From the NCBI RefSeq assembly GCF_017315725.1, contig NZ_JAFLRG010000001.1, forward strand, positions 124,001 to 188,000: a stretch of DNA of 64,000 bases. The letters run 5' to 3'. Position 1 is the first letter of the stretch; every line of letters starts with the position of its first letter. The stretch is from Trinickia acidisoli (lineage in GTDB: Bacteria; Pseudomonadota; Gammaproteobacteria; Burkholderiales; Burkholderiaceae). Of the stretch, positions 26,885-35,151 are shown in pieces. Position numbers and translations under genes: made by a program. The notes under the pieces were generated by a model, which was given only the letters and a program-made list of their open reading frames with translations, had not been told where the DNA came from and made no database searches.

Positions 26885-28135
26885 ATGTTGCGTACTCACA
26901 GAAGACTCTTGCGGGCGCTCCGCGCGCTCGGTTTGGCCGCCGCCACCGCGGTGCTCGTTGCGGGCTGCGGCGGTGGGGGCGGAGGCGGGGGCAGCAGCGG
27001 TTCGGGCAGCACGTCGCAGTTGGCCGCGAATCAGGTTGCGGTGACGGTGGGCGCCGGCGTCGAAGGCGTTGCGAACATTCCGACCGTCAGCGTCACGATC
27101 TGCGCGCCGGGCACCAGCGTGTGCCAAACCATCAACAACGTCCAGGTCGATACCGAATCGTTCGGGCTGCGGCTCGCCAGTTCGGCCGCGAGCCAGGTGT
27201 TGAGCGCATTGCCGCAGGAAACGGTGGCGGGCAGCCCGATCGCCGAATGCACGGCGTTCGCCGACGGCTACACCTGGGGCTCGATCCGCACCGCCGACGT
27301 CAAAATCAGCGGCGAGACAGCCTCGCGCGTGCCGCTGCAGATCGTGGGCGATCTGTCGCAGGGTGCCGTGACGACGGGCGGATGCTCGACGGGCACGCTC
27401 GAGTTGACGCCGGCCGATCTAGGGGCCAACGGCATCCTTGGCATTGGTGTCGCCGCAAACGATTGCGGAACGACCTGCGCGACGCCGCCGGTGGGCAACA
27501 GCAGCTACTACACGTGCCCCGGCAACACCAATTGCGTGCAGGCGCTCGTGCCGGTCGCGCAGCAGGTGACCAATCCCGTCTCGATGTTTGCCGGCGACAA
27601 CAACGGTGTCATGCTGTCGATGCCCGCGATCGGGCCGAGCGGCGGGCGCACCGTTACCGGTACGCTGACCTTCGGGGTCGGCACGCAAGCGAACAATGCC
27701 CTGCCGAGTTCGGTGACCAAGCTGGCAACGAATGCCTACGGCGACGTCAATGCCACTTTCGCCGGCGGCGCGGTCACGGCTTTCTTCGATTCGGGCTCGA
27801 ACGCGTATTTCTTCACCGACAGCACGCTGCCGAACTGCTCTGGCCAGGCGTCGTCGTTCTACTGTCCGACTTCGAACGTGACGCGCGGCATCGGCGTGGC
27901 CAGCTATAACGCCGCCACGCCGGGGGCGGCGGGGGGCGTGCTGCTGACGATGCCCATCGGCAACGCCACGCAGTTGCTCGCCAACGGCAATTACGCGCTC
28001 GATAATCTCGCCGGCAGCCTCGGCAATGGCGCGACGTTCGTCGATCTCGGCATGCCGTTCTTCTACGGCCAAAACGTCTATTACGGGCTCGATCAGTCCG
28101 GCTCGGGCGGCGCCGGCCCGTTCGTGGCGTTTTGA
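26885..28135 (+). CDS. DUF3443 family lipoprotein, copy 2 (altered first motif)
   Basis: A 416-residue paralogue of the lipoprotein at 24620. The lipobox LVAG-C (Cys28) is followed by a polyglycine linker. The matching blocks are 'QVDTESFGLRL' (Asp89), 'LGANGILGIG' (about 179-188), 'FFDSGSNAYFF' (Asp302) and 'DLGMPFFYGQNVYYGLD'. The first motif reads DTES instead of DTGS (codon GAA for GGT), so if the family is protease-like this copy may be inactive or differently tuned. The linker is shorter than in copy 1. An upstream in-frame start (26813) overlaps the previous gene and would hide the signal peptide, so the ATG at 26885 is used. Confidence 0.88.
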   Translation: MLRTHRRLLRALRALGLAAATAVLVAGCGGGGGGGGSSGSGSTSQLAANQVAVTVGAGVEGVANIPTVSVTICAPGTSVCQTINNVQVDTESFGLRLASSAASQVLSALPQETVAGSPIAECTAFADGYTWGSIRTADVKISGETASRVPLQIVGDLSQGAVTTGGCSTGTLELTPADLGANGILGIGVAANDCGTTCATPPVGNSSYYTCPGNTNCVQALVPVAQQVTNPVSMFAGDNNGVMLSMPAIGPSGGRTVTGTLTFGVGTQANNALPSSVTKLATNAYGDVNATFAGGAVTAFFDSGSNAYFFTDSTLPNCSGQASSFYCPTSNVTRGIGVASYNAATPGAAGGVLLTMPIGNATQLLANGNYALDNLAGSLGNGATFVDLGMPFFYGQNVYYGLDQSGSGGAGPFVAF

Positions 28136-28154
28136 GCGAAGGCTCCGGGCGCGC

Positions 28155-28214
28155 CCGGGGTCCTACCTTTCGTTTTTCTTCTGTCGGCGGGCCCCATCAT
28201 GGCGCCCGCCGTTT
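28155..28214 (+). terminator. Hairpins after the second DUF3443 gene
   Basis: CCGGG-CGCG-CCCGG just after the stop codon is followed by a T-rich stretch (CTTTCGTTTTTCTTCT). A second stem, CGGCGGGC / GCCCGCCG (28185-28192 and 28204-28211), is followed by TTTCTC. Together they plausibly end the DUF pair transcript before flhB. Neither is a textbook terminator. Confidence 0.45.
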
Positions 28215-28404
28215 CTCATGTGCGGCGCGCTGCGCGCTCGCGCCCGCGGCGGGCTGATCGCTCGCGGGAGCGGGCCGGGCGCCGATCACTCGAAATGCAC
28301 CCCTTTCCCCCGCCTTATCCGCCGATCGTCCCTTGACCTGGGCAGGAATAATTCGTCTCACTGGATAACGGCATGTCGCCGTTTTTCTTGCGGAGAAATT
28401 TCCC

Positions 28405-29610
28405 GTGGCAGAGGACAGCGACCTCGAAAAAACCGAAGCAGCCACTCCTAGGCGCCTGGAAAAGGCGCGCTCGGAAGGGCAGGTCGCGCGCTCGCGGGAA
28501 CTGTCGTCGTTCGCCCTGCTCGCCGCGGGATTTTTCGGTGTCTGGGCCTTGTCGGGCACGATCGGCTTGCACTTGCAAGCCATGCTGCGCGGCGCGTTCA
28601 CGTTCAATCACGCGTCGCTGTCCGACACGAACCGCATGCTGATGGGCGCCGGCAGCGCCGGACGGGAAGCCTTCATGGCCCTGGCGCCGATCCTCGCGCT
28701 GACGGGCGGCGCCGCGCTGGCCGCGCCGATGGCGATCGGCGGTTTTCTGATTTCGCCGAACGTATTCCAGTTCAACTTGGAGCGCTTGAACCCCGCCGCG
28801 GGGATCGGCCGCATGTTCTCGATCAACGGCCCGATCCAGCTCGGGATGTCGCTTGCGAAGACGCTCGTCGTCGGCACCATCGGCGTGGCCGGCGTATGGC
28901 ACCGCAAGGCCGAGATCCTCGGGCTCGCCGCCGAGCCCCTGCGGACCGCGCTCGGACATGGCTTGTCGCTCGTTGCCGTCTGCTGCGCGACGACCGTGGC
29001 CGGCATGTTCGTGATCGCCGCGCTCGACGTTCCCTATCAAATTTGGCAGTACCACAAGAAGCTGCGCATGACGAAGGAAGAAGTGAAGCGCGAACACCGC
29101 GAAAACGAAGGCGACCCACGCGTGAAGAGCAAGATCCGCCAGCAGCAGCGCGCCATTGCGCGCCGCCGCATGATGGCCGCGGTGCCCAAGGCCGACGTCG
29201 TCGTGACGAACCCGACGCACTACGCGGTTGCGTTGCAGTACTCGGATGGCGAAATGCGCGCGCCCAAGGTCGTGGCCAAGGGCGTGAACCTCGTGGCCGC
29301 CCGCATTCGCGAAATCGCGGCCGAACACAACGTGGCGGTGCTCGAAGCGCCGCCGCTCGCACGCGCCCTGTATCACAACGTCGAACTGAACCGCGAAATT
29401 CCGGGCTCGCTCTACAACGCGGTGGCCGAAGTGCTCGCTTGGGTCTATCAACTGCGCAAGTTCCGCGTGGAAGGCGGCGATGTTCCCGCCGCGCCGACCG
29501 AACTCGAAGTGCCCGCCGAATTGGATAAGAAAGACCCGATTTCCGAGGCCGACGAACGCGAAGAAGCCGAAGAGACGCTCGGCGACGCAAATGAAGGAGC
29601 CTCGGCATGA
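28405..29610 (+). CDS. flhB: Flagellar export apparatus switch protein FlhB
   Basis: A 401-residue inner-membrane protein of the flagellar type III export gate. Four hydrophobic segments lie in residues 30-215. The cytoplasmic domain has the autocleavage motif NPTH with Asn269-Pro270 ('DVVVTNPTHYAVAL'), the same number as in E. coli; cleavage switches export from rod/hook to filament substrates. Start is a GTG behind GGAGA. The first 30 residues include the conserved 'EKTEAATPRRLEKARSEGQV'. flhA overlaps its end by four bases. Confidence 0.97.
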   Translation: MAEDSDLEKTEAATPRRLEKARSEGQVARSRELSSFALLAAGFFGVWALSGTIGLHLQAMLRGAFTFNHASLSDTNRMLMGAGSAGREAFMALAPILALTGGAALAAPMAIGGFLISPNVFQFNLERLNPAAGIGRMFSINGPIQLGMSLAKTLVVGTIGVAGVWHRKAEILGLAAEPLRTALGHGLSLVAVCCATTVAGMFVIAALDVPYQIWQYHKKLRMTKEEVKREHRENEGDPRVKSKIRQQQRAIARRRMMAAVPKADVVVTNPTHYAVALQYSDGEMRAPKVVAKGVNLVAARIREIAAEHNVAVLEAPPLARALYHNVELNREIPGSLYNAVAEVLAWVYQLRKFRVEGGDVPAAPTELEVPAELDKKDPISEADEREEAEETLGDANEGASA

Positions 29611-31709
29611 ACGCGCGCGTCGGAAGCCTTTTCGGCAAGAGTCAGGTGCTGGCCGGCACGAATCTGCGTGCCCTCGCAGGTCCGATCCTGATCTGCATGA
29701 TCCTCGGCATGATGATTCTGCCGTTGCCGCCGTTCCTGCTCGATCTGCTGTTCACGTTCAACATCGCGCTGTCCGTGATGGTGCTCCTCGTGAGCATGTA
29801 CACGCAAAAGCCGCTCGATTTCGCGGCGTTCCCGGCGGTGCTGCTGTTCTCGACGTTGCTGCGCTTGTCGCTGAACGTGGCCTCGACGCGCGTCGTGCTG
29901 CTCGAAGGCCATACGGGCCCGGGCGCGGCAGGTCAGGTCATCGAATCGTTCGGACACTTCCTCGTGGGCGGCAACTTCGCCGTCGGCATCGTCGTGTTCG
30001 TGATCCTGATGGTCATCAACTTCATGGTGATCACGAAGGGCGCGGGACGGATCGCCGAAGTGGCCGCGCGCTTCACGCTCGACGCGATGCCGGGCAAGCA
30101 GATGGCGATCGATGCCGACCTGAACGCGGGCCTCATCAACGAAGACGGTGCGCGCAAGCGCCGCCTGTCCGTCGCGCAGGAAGCCGAGTTCTACGGCGCG
30201 ATGGACGGCGCGTCGAAATTCGTGCGCGGCGATGCGATCGCGGGCCTCATCATCATGGTCGTCAACGTCGTCGGCGGGCTCATCGTCGGCGTCGTGCAGC
30301 ACAACATGGATTTCGCCGCCGCCGGCAAGACCTACACGCTGCTGACGATCGGCGACGGGCTCGTCGCGCAGATTCCGTCGCTCGTCATCTCGACGGCGGC
30401 CGGCGTGATCGTCTCGCGCGTCGCCACCGACGAAGACATCGGCACGCAGCTCACGAGTCAGCTCTTCACGAACCCGCGTGTGCTGATGATCACGGGCACG
30501 ATCATCACGATGCTCGGCCTGATCCCGAACATGCCGCACTTCGCATTCTTGCTGCTCGGCGGCGGCGCGATCCAGCTCGGCCGCACGCTGAAAAAGCGCG
30601 CCGAAGCCGCCAAGACCGGCGCCTCGCTCGTCGACGTCGCGCCGACGGCGATGACCCCCGTCGAAAACAACGAAGCGAGCTGGGACGACGTCACGCTCAT
30701 CGATACGCTCGGTCTCGAAGTGGGGTACCGCTTGATCCCGCTCGTCGACAAGAACGCCGACGGCGAATTGCTCAAGCGCATCAAGAGCATCCGCAAGAAG
30801 TTCGCACAGGAAATCGGCTTCTTGCCGCCCGTCATCCACATCCGCGACAACCTGGAACTGCGTCCGAACGGCTACCGCATCGCGCTCAAGGGCGTCGAAG
30901 TGGGCGTGGGCGAGGCCTATCCGGGCCAGTGGCTCGCGATCAATCCGGGGCAGGTCACGGCCGCGCTGCCGGGGCAGCCGACGCAAGATCCGGCCTTCGG
31001 CCTGCCGGCGATCTGGATCGACACGAACTTGCGCGAGCAGGCGCAGGTGTACGGCTACACCGTCGTCGATGCGAGCACGGTGGTTGCCACGCACCTGAAT
31101 CACCTCGTCGTGCAGCATGCCGCCGAACTGCTCGGTCGCGCGGAAGTGCAGTCGCTCATCACGCGCACCGGCAAGGACGCCCCCTCGCTCATCGAAGACC
31201 TCGTGCCCAAGACGCTGTCGCTCACGACGCTGCAAAAGGTGTTGCAAAGCCTGCTCGAGGAAGGCGTGCCGATTCGCGACATGCGCACGATCCTCGAATC
31301 GCTCTCCGAGCACGCGGCCAAACTGACCGATGCGCACGATCTGACCGCCTGCGTGCGCTTGTCCCTGGGCCGCGCGATCACGCAGCAGTGGTATCCGGGC
31401 AACGGCGAAATGCAAGTGATGGGACTCGATTCGAACCTCGAGCGCGTGCTGTCGCAGGCGCTCGCGACGAGCGCGAACCCCGGCCTCGAGCCCGGCCTCG
31501 CGCACACGCTGCTGACGGCGACGCAAAGGGCGATCACGCGTCAACAAAATACCGGGCTGCCTCCGGTGCTGCTCGTGCAACACGCGCTTCGCGCGATGCT
31601 CGCACGGTTCCTGCGCCGCAGCCTGCCTCAATTGAAAGTGCTCTCGTATGCCGAAGTGCCCGAGACCCGCACGATCAAAGTCGTTAACCTCATCGGGGGT
31701 CAAGCTTGA
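29607..31709 (+). CDS. flhA: Flagellar export gate protein FlhA
   Basis: A 700-residue protein with about eight N-terminal transmembrane helices (to about residue 330) and a large cytoplasmic domain that docks chaperone-substrate complexes. The FHIPEP signature region ('RFTLDAMPGKQMAIDADLNA' at about 151-170) and 'VVNVVGGLIVGV' are present. It forms a nonameric ring in the export apparatus and conducts protons. ATG overlaps the flhB stop (ATGA), implying translational coupling; its own stop overlaps the flhF start. Confidence 0.98.
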   Translation: MNARVGSLFGKSQVLAGTNLRALAGPILICMILGMMILPLPPFLLDLLFTFNIALSVMVLLVSMYTQKPLDFAAFPAVLLFSTLLRLSLNVASTRVVLLEGHTGPGAAGQVIESFGHFLVGGNFAVGIVVFVILMVINFMVITKGAGRIAEVAARFTLDAMPGKQMAIDADLNAGLINEDGARKRRLSVAQEAEFYGAMDGASKFVRGDAIAGLIIMVVNVVGGLIVGVVQHNMDFAAAGKTYTLLTIGDGLVAQIPSLVISTAAGVIVSRVATDEDIGTQLTSQLFTNPRVLMITGTIITMLGLIPNMPHFAFLLLGGGAIQLGRTLKKRAEAAKTGASLVDVAPTAMTPVENNEASWDDVTLIDTLGLEVGYRLIPLVDKNADGELLKRIKSIRKKFAQEIGFLPPVIHIRDNLELRPNGYRIALKGVEVGVGEAYPGQWLAINPGQVTAALPGQPTQDPAFGLPAIWIDTNLREQAQVYGYTVVDASTVVATHLNHLVVQHAAELLGRAEVQSLITRTGKDAPSLIEDLVPKTLSLTTLQKVLQSLLEEGVPIRDMRTILESLSEHAAKLTDAHDLTACVRLSLGRAITQQWYPGNGEMQVMGLDSNLERVLSQALATSANPGLEPGLAHTLLTATQRAITRQQNTGLPPVLLVQHALRAMLARFLRRSLPQLKVLSYAEVPETRTIKVVNLIGGQA

Positions 31710-33520
31710 ACATTCGTAAATTCATCGGCGCGACGAGTCGCGACGCGCTGCGTCTCGTGCGCGAGGCCCTGGGTGCGGACGCGGTCGTGCTGTCGAACCG
31801 GACCAACGACGACGGCAGCGTGGAGATCGTCGCGCTCGCGGACACGGATTTCGCGCACATCGCGCCCGATGCAGGCGAGACAGGCTCCCAAGGCGCTTAC
31901 CAAGGCCTGCCCGCGCCGACGGCCAATCCGTATGCGTTAGCTGCGGGTGCGTCGCAGCCGTCGGGCGCCATGCCGTCCAACCCGTACGCGAACGGCATGC
32001 CCGACGTGTTCTCGGCCGTATTCGGTGCGAGCCCCGAAGCGGGCTCGAAGACGTCCGACGAGCGCCGGCCGGCCTTGCCCGACGCCGCTGCGATCGCTTC
32101 GCCGCGCGTGACCGACCGCCCCGGCTTCGCCGCGCGTGCGGCCGCGCCAAGCGCGTCGGCCAATGCCGCCGCTTCCGTCGCTGCGTTCAATGCCAACGGC
32201 GCGAGCGCGGGCGAGACGGAAGCGTCGCGCACGATGGCCGAAACGAATCCCTGGCTGATCGACCATGGCCGCCGCATCGCCGCGCAAAACGAGCGCGCGG
32301 CGCATGCCTCGCGTTCCCACGCGATGACGCCCGCCGCCGCGGCTGCCAAGGGGCTGGGCTCACCGGGCCGCGTCCTGTCGGCCGAGGAGCTCGATACTGC
32401 GCAGATCCCCGACTGGGCACACGAAGCCGCGCGTGTCGCGGCGCGCCGTGCCGTGCCGCGTGTGAAGCCGGCCTTCGAAGGTTTTGGCGAACAAGACGCC
32501 GAAGCGATGGCCGAAGCGGTCCGTGCGCGCGTGGAAGAGATCGTCAATCAGACGGTGATGCATGAACTGTCGTCGATGCGCGGCATGATGGAAGAGCAGT
32601 TCGCCGGCCTGACGTGGGGCGATCGCCAGCGGCGCAGCCCCGTGAACGGCGAAGTGACGAAAGCGCTGTTCTCGGCCGGCTTCTCGGCGCAGCTCGTGCG
32701 GATGGTCGTCGACCACATGCCCGCAGTCGAAAACCTCGACGCGGGAATGGACTGGGTGAACCAAGTACTCGCCTCGAATCTGCCCGTGCTCGAGAACGAA
32801 GACGCGCTGATGGAGCGCGGCGGCGTGTTCGCGCTGATGGGCCCGACCGGCGTCGGCAAGACGACGACGACGGCCAAGCTTGCCGCGCGCTGCGTGATGC
32901 GTTTCGGCGCGAGCAAGGTCGCGCTCTTGACGACCGACAGCTACCGGATCGGCGGCCACGAGCAGTTGCGCATCTTCGGCAAGATCCTCGGCGTGTCGGT
33001 CCACGCCGTGAAGGACGTGGCCGATCTGCAGCTCGCGCTCACCGAGCTGCGCAACAAGCACATCGTCCTCATCGACACGATCGGCATGAGTCAGCGCGAC
33101 CGCACGGTGTCCGACCAAATCGCGATGCTCTGCGGCGCGGGTCTGCCGGTTCAACGGCTGCTGCTGCTGAACGCGACGAGTCACGGCGATACGCTCAACG
33201 AAGTCGTGCAGGCTTATCGCAGCGCCCCAGGACAGCCCGAGCTGGCCGGCTGCATCCTCACCAAGCTCGACGAGGCGACGAACCTCGGCGGCGTGCTCGA
33301 TACGGTCATCCGCTACAAGCTGCCGGTTCATTACATCTCGACGGGACAGAAGGTGCCCGAGAACCTGTACGTCGCGACGAAGAAATTCCTGATCAAGAGT
33401 GCGTTCTGCATTCCGCGCGACGGTTCGCCGTTCGTCCCGCACGACGACGAGATTCCCGCATTGCTCTCGGCGCTCTCGAGCCGCTCGAGCGCCGAACTGC
33501 ATGAGGTTCGCTTTGGGTAA
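31706..33520 (+). CDS. flhF: Flagellar SRP-type GTPase FlhF
   Basis: A 604-residue FlhF, a signal-recognition-particle-type GTPase that sets flagellar number and place. The N-terminus starts 'MNIRKFIGATSRDALRLVRE'. A long Ala-rich, poorly conserved B region (about 55-280) precedes the NG domain: P-loop 'MGPTGVGKTTTTAKLAARC' near 378, 'LLTTDSYRIGGHEQL', 'HIVLIDTIGMSQRD' and the 'TKLDEATNLGGVL' motif. It is longer than most FlhF proteins because of the B region. The start is TTG, overlapping the flhA stop (TTGA), and flhG overlaps its 3' end. Confidence 0.95.
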   Translation: MNIRKFIGATSRDALRLVREALGADAVVLSNRTNDDGSVEIVALADTDFAHIAPDAGETGSQGAYQGLPAPTANPYALAAGASQPSGAMPSNPYANGMPDVFSAVFGASPEAGSKTSDERRPALPDAAAIASPRVTDRPGFAARAAAPSASANAAASVAAFNANGASAGETEASRTMAETNPWLIDHGRRIAAQNERAAHASRSHAMTPAAAAAKGLGSPGRVLSAEELDTAQIPDWAHEAARVAARRAVPRVKPAFEGFGEQDAEAMAEAVRARVEEIVNQTVMHELSSMRGMMEEQFAGLTWGDRQRRSPVNGEVTKALFSAGFSAQLVRMVVDHMPAVENLDAGMDWVNQVLASNLPVLENEDALMERGGVFALMGPTGVGKTTTTAKLAARCVMRFGASKVALLTTDSYRIGGHEQLRIFGKILGVSVHAVKDVADLQLALTELRNKHIVLIDTIGMSQRDRTVSDQIAMLCGAGLPVQRLLLLNATSHGDTLNEVVQAYRSAPGQPELAGCILTKLDEATNLGGVLDTVIRYKLPVHYISTGQKVPENLYVATKKFLIKSAFCIPRDGSPFVPHDDEIPALLSALSSRSSAELHEVRFG

Positions 33521-34388
33521 GCAAGTCACCGATCAGGCGGAAGGGCTGCGCCGGCTGCTCGCGAAGAGCGGGTCGCGCGTGGTGGCGGTCACGGGCGGCC
33601 CGATGGGTGTCGGCCGCACGTCGACGGTCGTGAATTTGGCGGCGGCATTGGCCACGCTCGGCAAGGACGTGCTCGTCATCGACGAGCGCCTCGGCGCGAA
33701 TTCCGTCTCGGCCATGCTGGGCGGCTTGCACGGCGCCGGCTCGCTGCGCGCGTTGATGAACGGCGAGATCGCGCTCGATCAAGCCTGCTCGCGCCACGAA
33801 TTGGGGTTTTCGGTGCTCGCGGCCTCGCGCGAGAACTGCGCCGGCTATAGCGCCGCGCAGCTTGGCCTGCTGCTCTCGGGGCCGGCCGACGTCGTGCTCG
33901 TCGATGCGCGGCTCGACCGCCAGGGGGCGCTCTCGCCGCTCGGGGCGCAAGCGCACGACGTGCTGATCGTTACGCGCGTGGCGGCCGCCGCGATCACGGA
34001 AGCGTACGCCTGCATGAAGCGCTTGCACTTCGAGCACGCGATCGCGCAGTTCCGCGTGCTCGTGAATCACGTGTCGAGTTTGGCCGACGCGCAGACGGCG
34101 TTCGACAACCTCGCCGAGGTCGCCGCGCGCTATCTGACGGTGTCGATCGAAGACGCCGGATGCGTAGCGGCCGATTCGCTGATGGAGCGATCGCTCGAAC
34201 TGGGGCGATGCGTCGTCGATGCGTTCCCGTCGGCGCCGTCGGCGCGGGACTTTCGGCACGTCGCCGCGGAGATGTTGTATTGGCCGATGCGCCCGGCGAT
34301 GTGTTCGCCGCGGCCAGAGGTTACGGTGCGCACGGCCTTGCCGGCGTCGGCGATCGCCGACGGCGCGGCCGCGCGCCAACACGCTTGA
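33501..34388 (+). CDS. flhG: FlhG/MinD-like flagellar number regulator with degenerate ATPase motifs
   Basis: A 295-residue MinD/ParA-type protein encoded directly after flhF. The N-terminal helix has 'DQAEGLRRLL' (Asp11-Gln12-Ala13...Leu16-Arg17), matching the DQAxxLR motif by which FlhG stimulates the FlhF GTPase. The deviant Walker A, normally KGGxGK(T/S), reads 'TGGPMGVGRTS': the first lysine is Gly and the P-loop lysine is Arg39. The Walker B region is 'VVLVDARLD' rather than VDxPAG. ATP binding and dimerisation may therefore be weak or lost while FlhF activation is kept. The ATG at 33501 overlaps flhF by 20 bases. Confidence 0.9.
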   Translation: MRFALGKQVTDQAEGLRRLLAKSGSRVVAVTGGPMGVGRTSTVVNLAAALATLGKDVLVIDERLGANSVSAMLGGLHGAGSLRALMNGEIALDQACSRHELGFSVLAASRENCAGYSAAQLGLLLSGPADVVLVDARLDRQGALSPLGAQAHDVLIVTRVAAAAITEAYACMKRLHFEHAIAQFRVLVNHVSSLADAQTAFDNLAEVAARYLTVSIEDAGCVAADSLMERSLELGRCVVDAFPSAPSARDFRHVAAEMLYWPMRPAMCSPRPEVTVRTALPASAIADGAAARQHA

Positions 34389-34419
34389 AACGTTAGGGAC
34401 AAGGAGAAGGGGGCCCTCG

Positions 34420-35148
34420 ATGTACAACGCTCAAGGGAAAATGTCCCAGACGGATGTATTGACGCAGTACGCGCCGCTCGTGCGCCGGCTTGGCTTGCAA
34501 CTCGTGGCGAAGATGCCGGCGAGCGTCGATCTCGACGACCTGATTCAGGCCGGGATGATCGGTTTGCTCGACGCGGCGAGCCGCTACAAGGAAGACCAGG
34601 GCGCGCAGTTCGAAACCTACGCGAGTCAACGCATTCGTGGCGCCATGCTCGACGAACTGCGCAACAACGATTGGTTGCCGCGCAGCTTGCGCAAGACGTC
34701 GCGCGAGGTCGAATCGGCCGTGCACCAGGTCGAGCAGCGGCTCGGCCGGTCCGCGAGCGAGACCGAAGTTGCCGACCATCTGCAGATGCCGCTCGATGCC
34801 TTTCAGTCGATGCTGCAGGATCTGCACGGCAGTCAGCTCATCTATTACGAAGATTTCGACCGCTCGGCCGACGACGAACCGTTCCTCGACCGCTACTGCG
34901 TCGATCACTCGGACCCGCTCTCGGCACTGCTCGACGACAGCCTGCGCGCGGCGCTCGTCGAAGCGATCGACAAGCTGCCCGAGCGCGAGAAGCTGTTGAT
35001 GTCGCTGTATTACGAGCGCGGCATGAACCTGCGCGAGATCGGCGCGGTGATGGAAGTGAGCGAATCGCGCGTATGCCAGCTCCATAGCCAAGCGGTTGCG
35101 AGGCTGCGAGCCAAGCTGCGCGAGATGGCTTGGGCCAGCGTCGACTGA
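34420..35148 (+). CDS. fliA: RNA polymerase sigma factor FliA (sigma-28)
   Basis: A 242-residue sigma-28. Region 2 is 'APLVRRLGLQLVAKMPASVD' then 'LDDLIQAGMIGLLDAASRY' and 'FETYASQRIRGAMLDELR'; region 3 'LPRSLRKTSREVESAVHQVE'; region 4 'LPEREKLLMSLYYERGMNLR' followed by EIGAVMEVSESRVCQLHSQA, the helix-turn-helix that reads the -35 element. It transcribes late flagellar and chemotaxis genes and is held by FlgM. The ATG at 34420 follows AAGGAG and gives the family length; a longer in-frame start is rejected. Confidence 0.98.
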   Translation: MYNAQGKMSQTDVLTQYAPLVRRLGLQLVAKMPASVDLDDLIQAGMIGLLDAASRYKEDQGAQFETYASQRIRGAMLDELRNNDWLPRSLRKTSREVESAVHQVEQRLGRSASETEVADHLQMPLDAFQSMLQDLHGSQLIYYEDFDRSADDEPFLDRYCVDHSDPLSALLDDSLRAALVEAIDKLPEREKLLMSLYYERGMNLREIGAVMEVSESRVCQLHSQAVARLRAKLREMAWASVD

Positions 35149-35151
35149 ATA

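Noticed and set aside
24088..28135. Mobile element or genomic island carrying the DUF2844/DUF3443 pairs
   Set aside because: No transposase, integrase, terminal repeats or tRNA border is present, and base composition is similar to the surroundings; tandem duplication in place is simpler.
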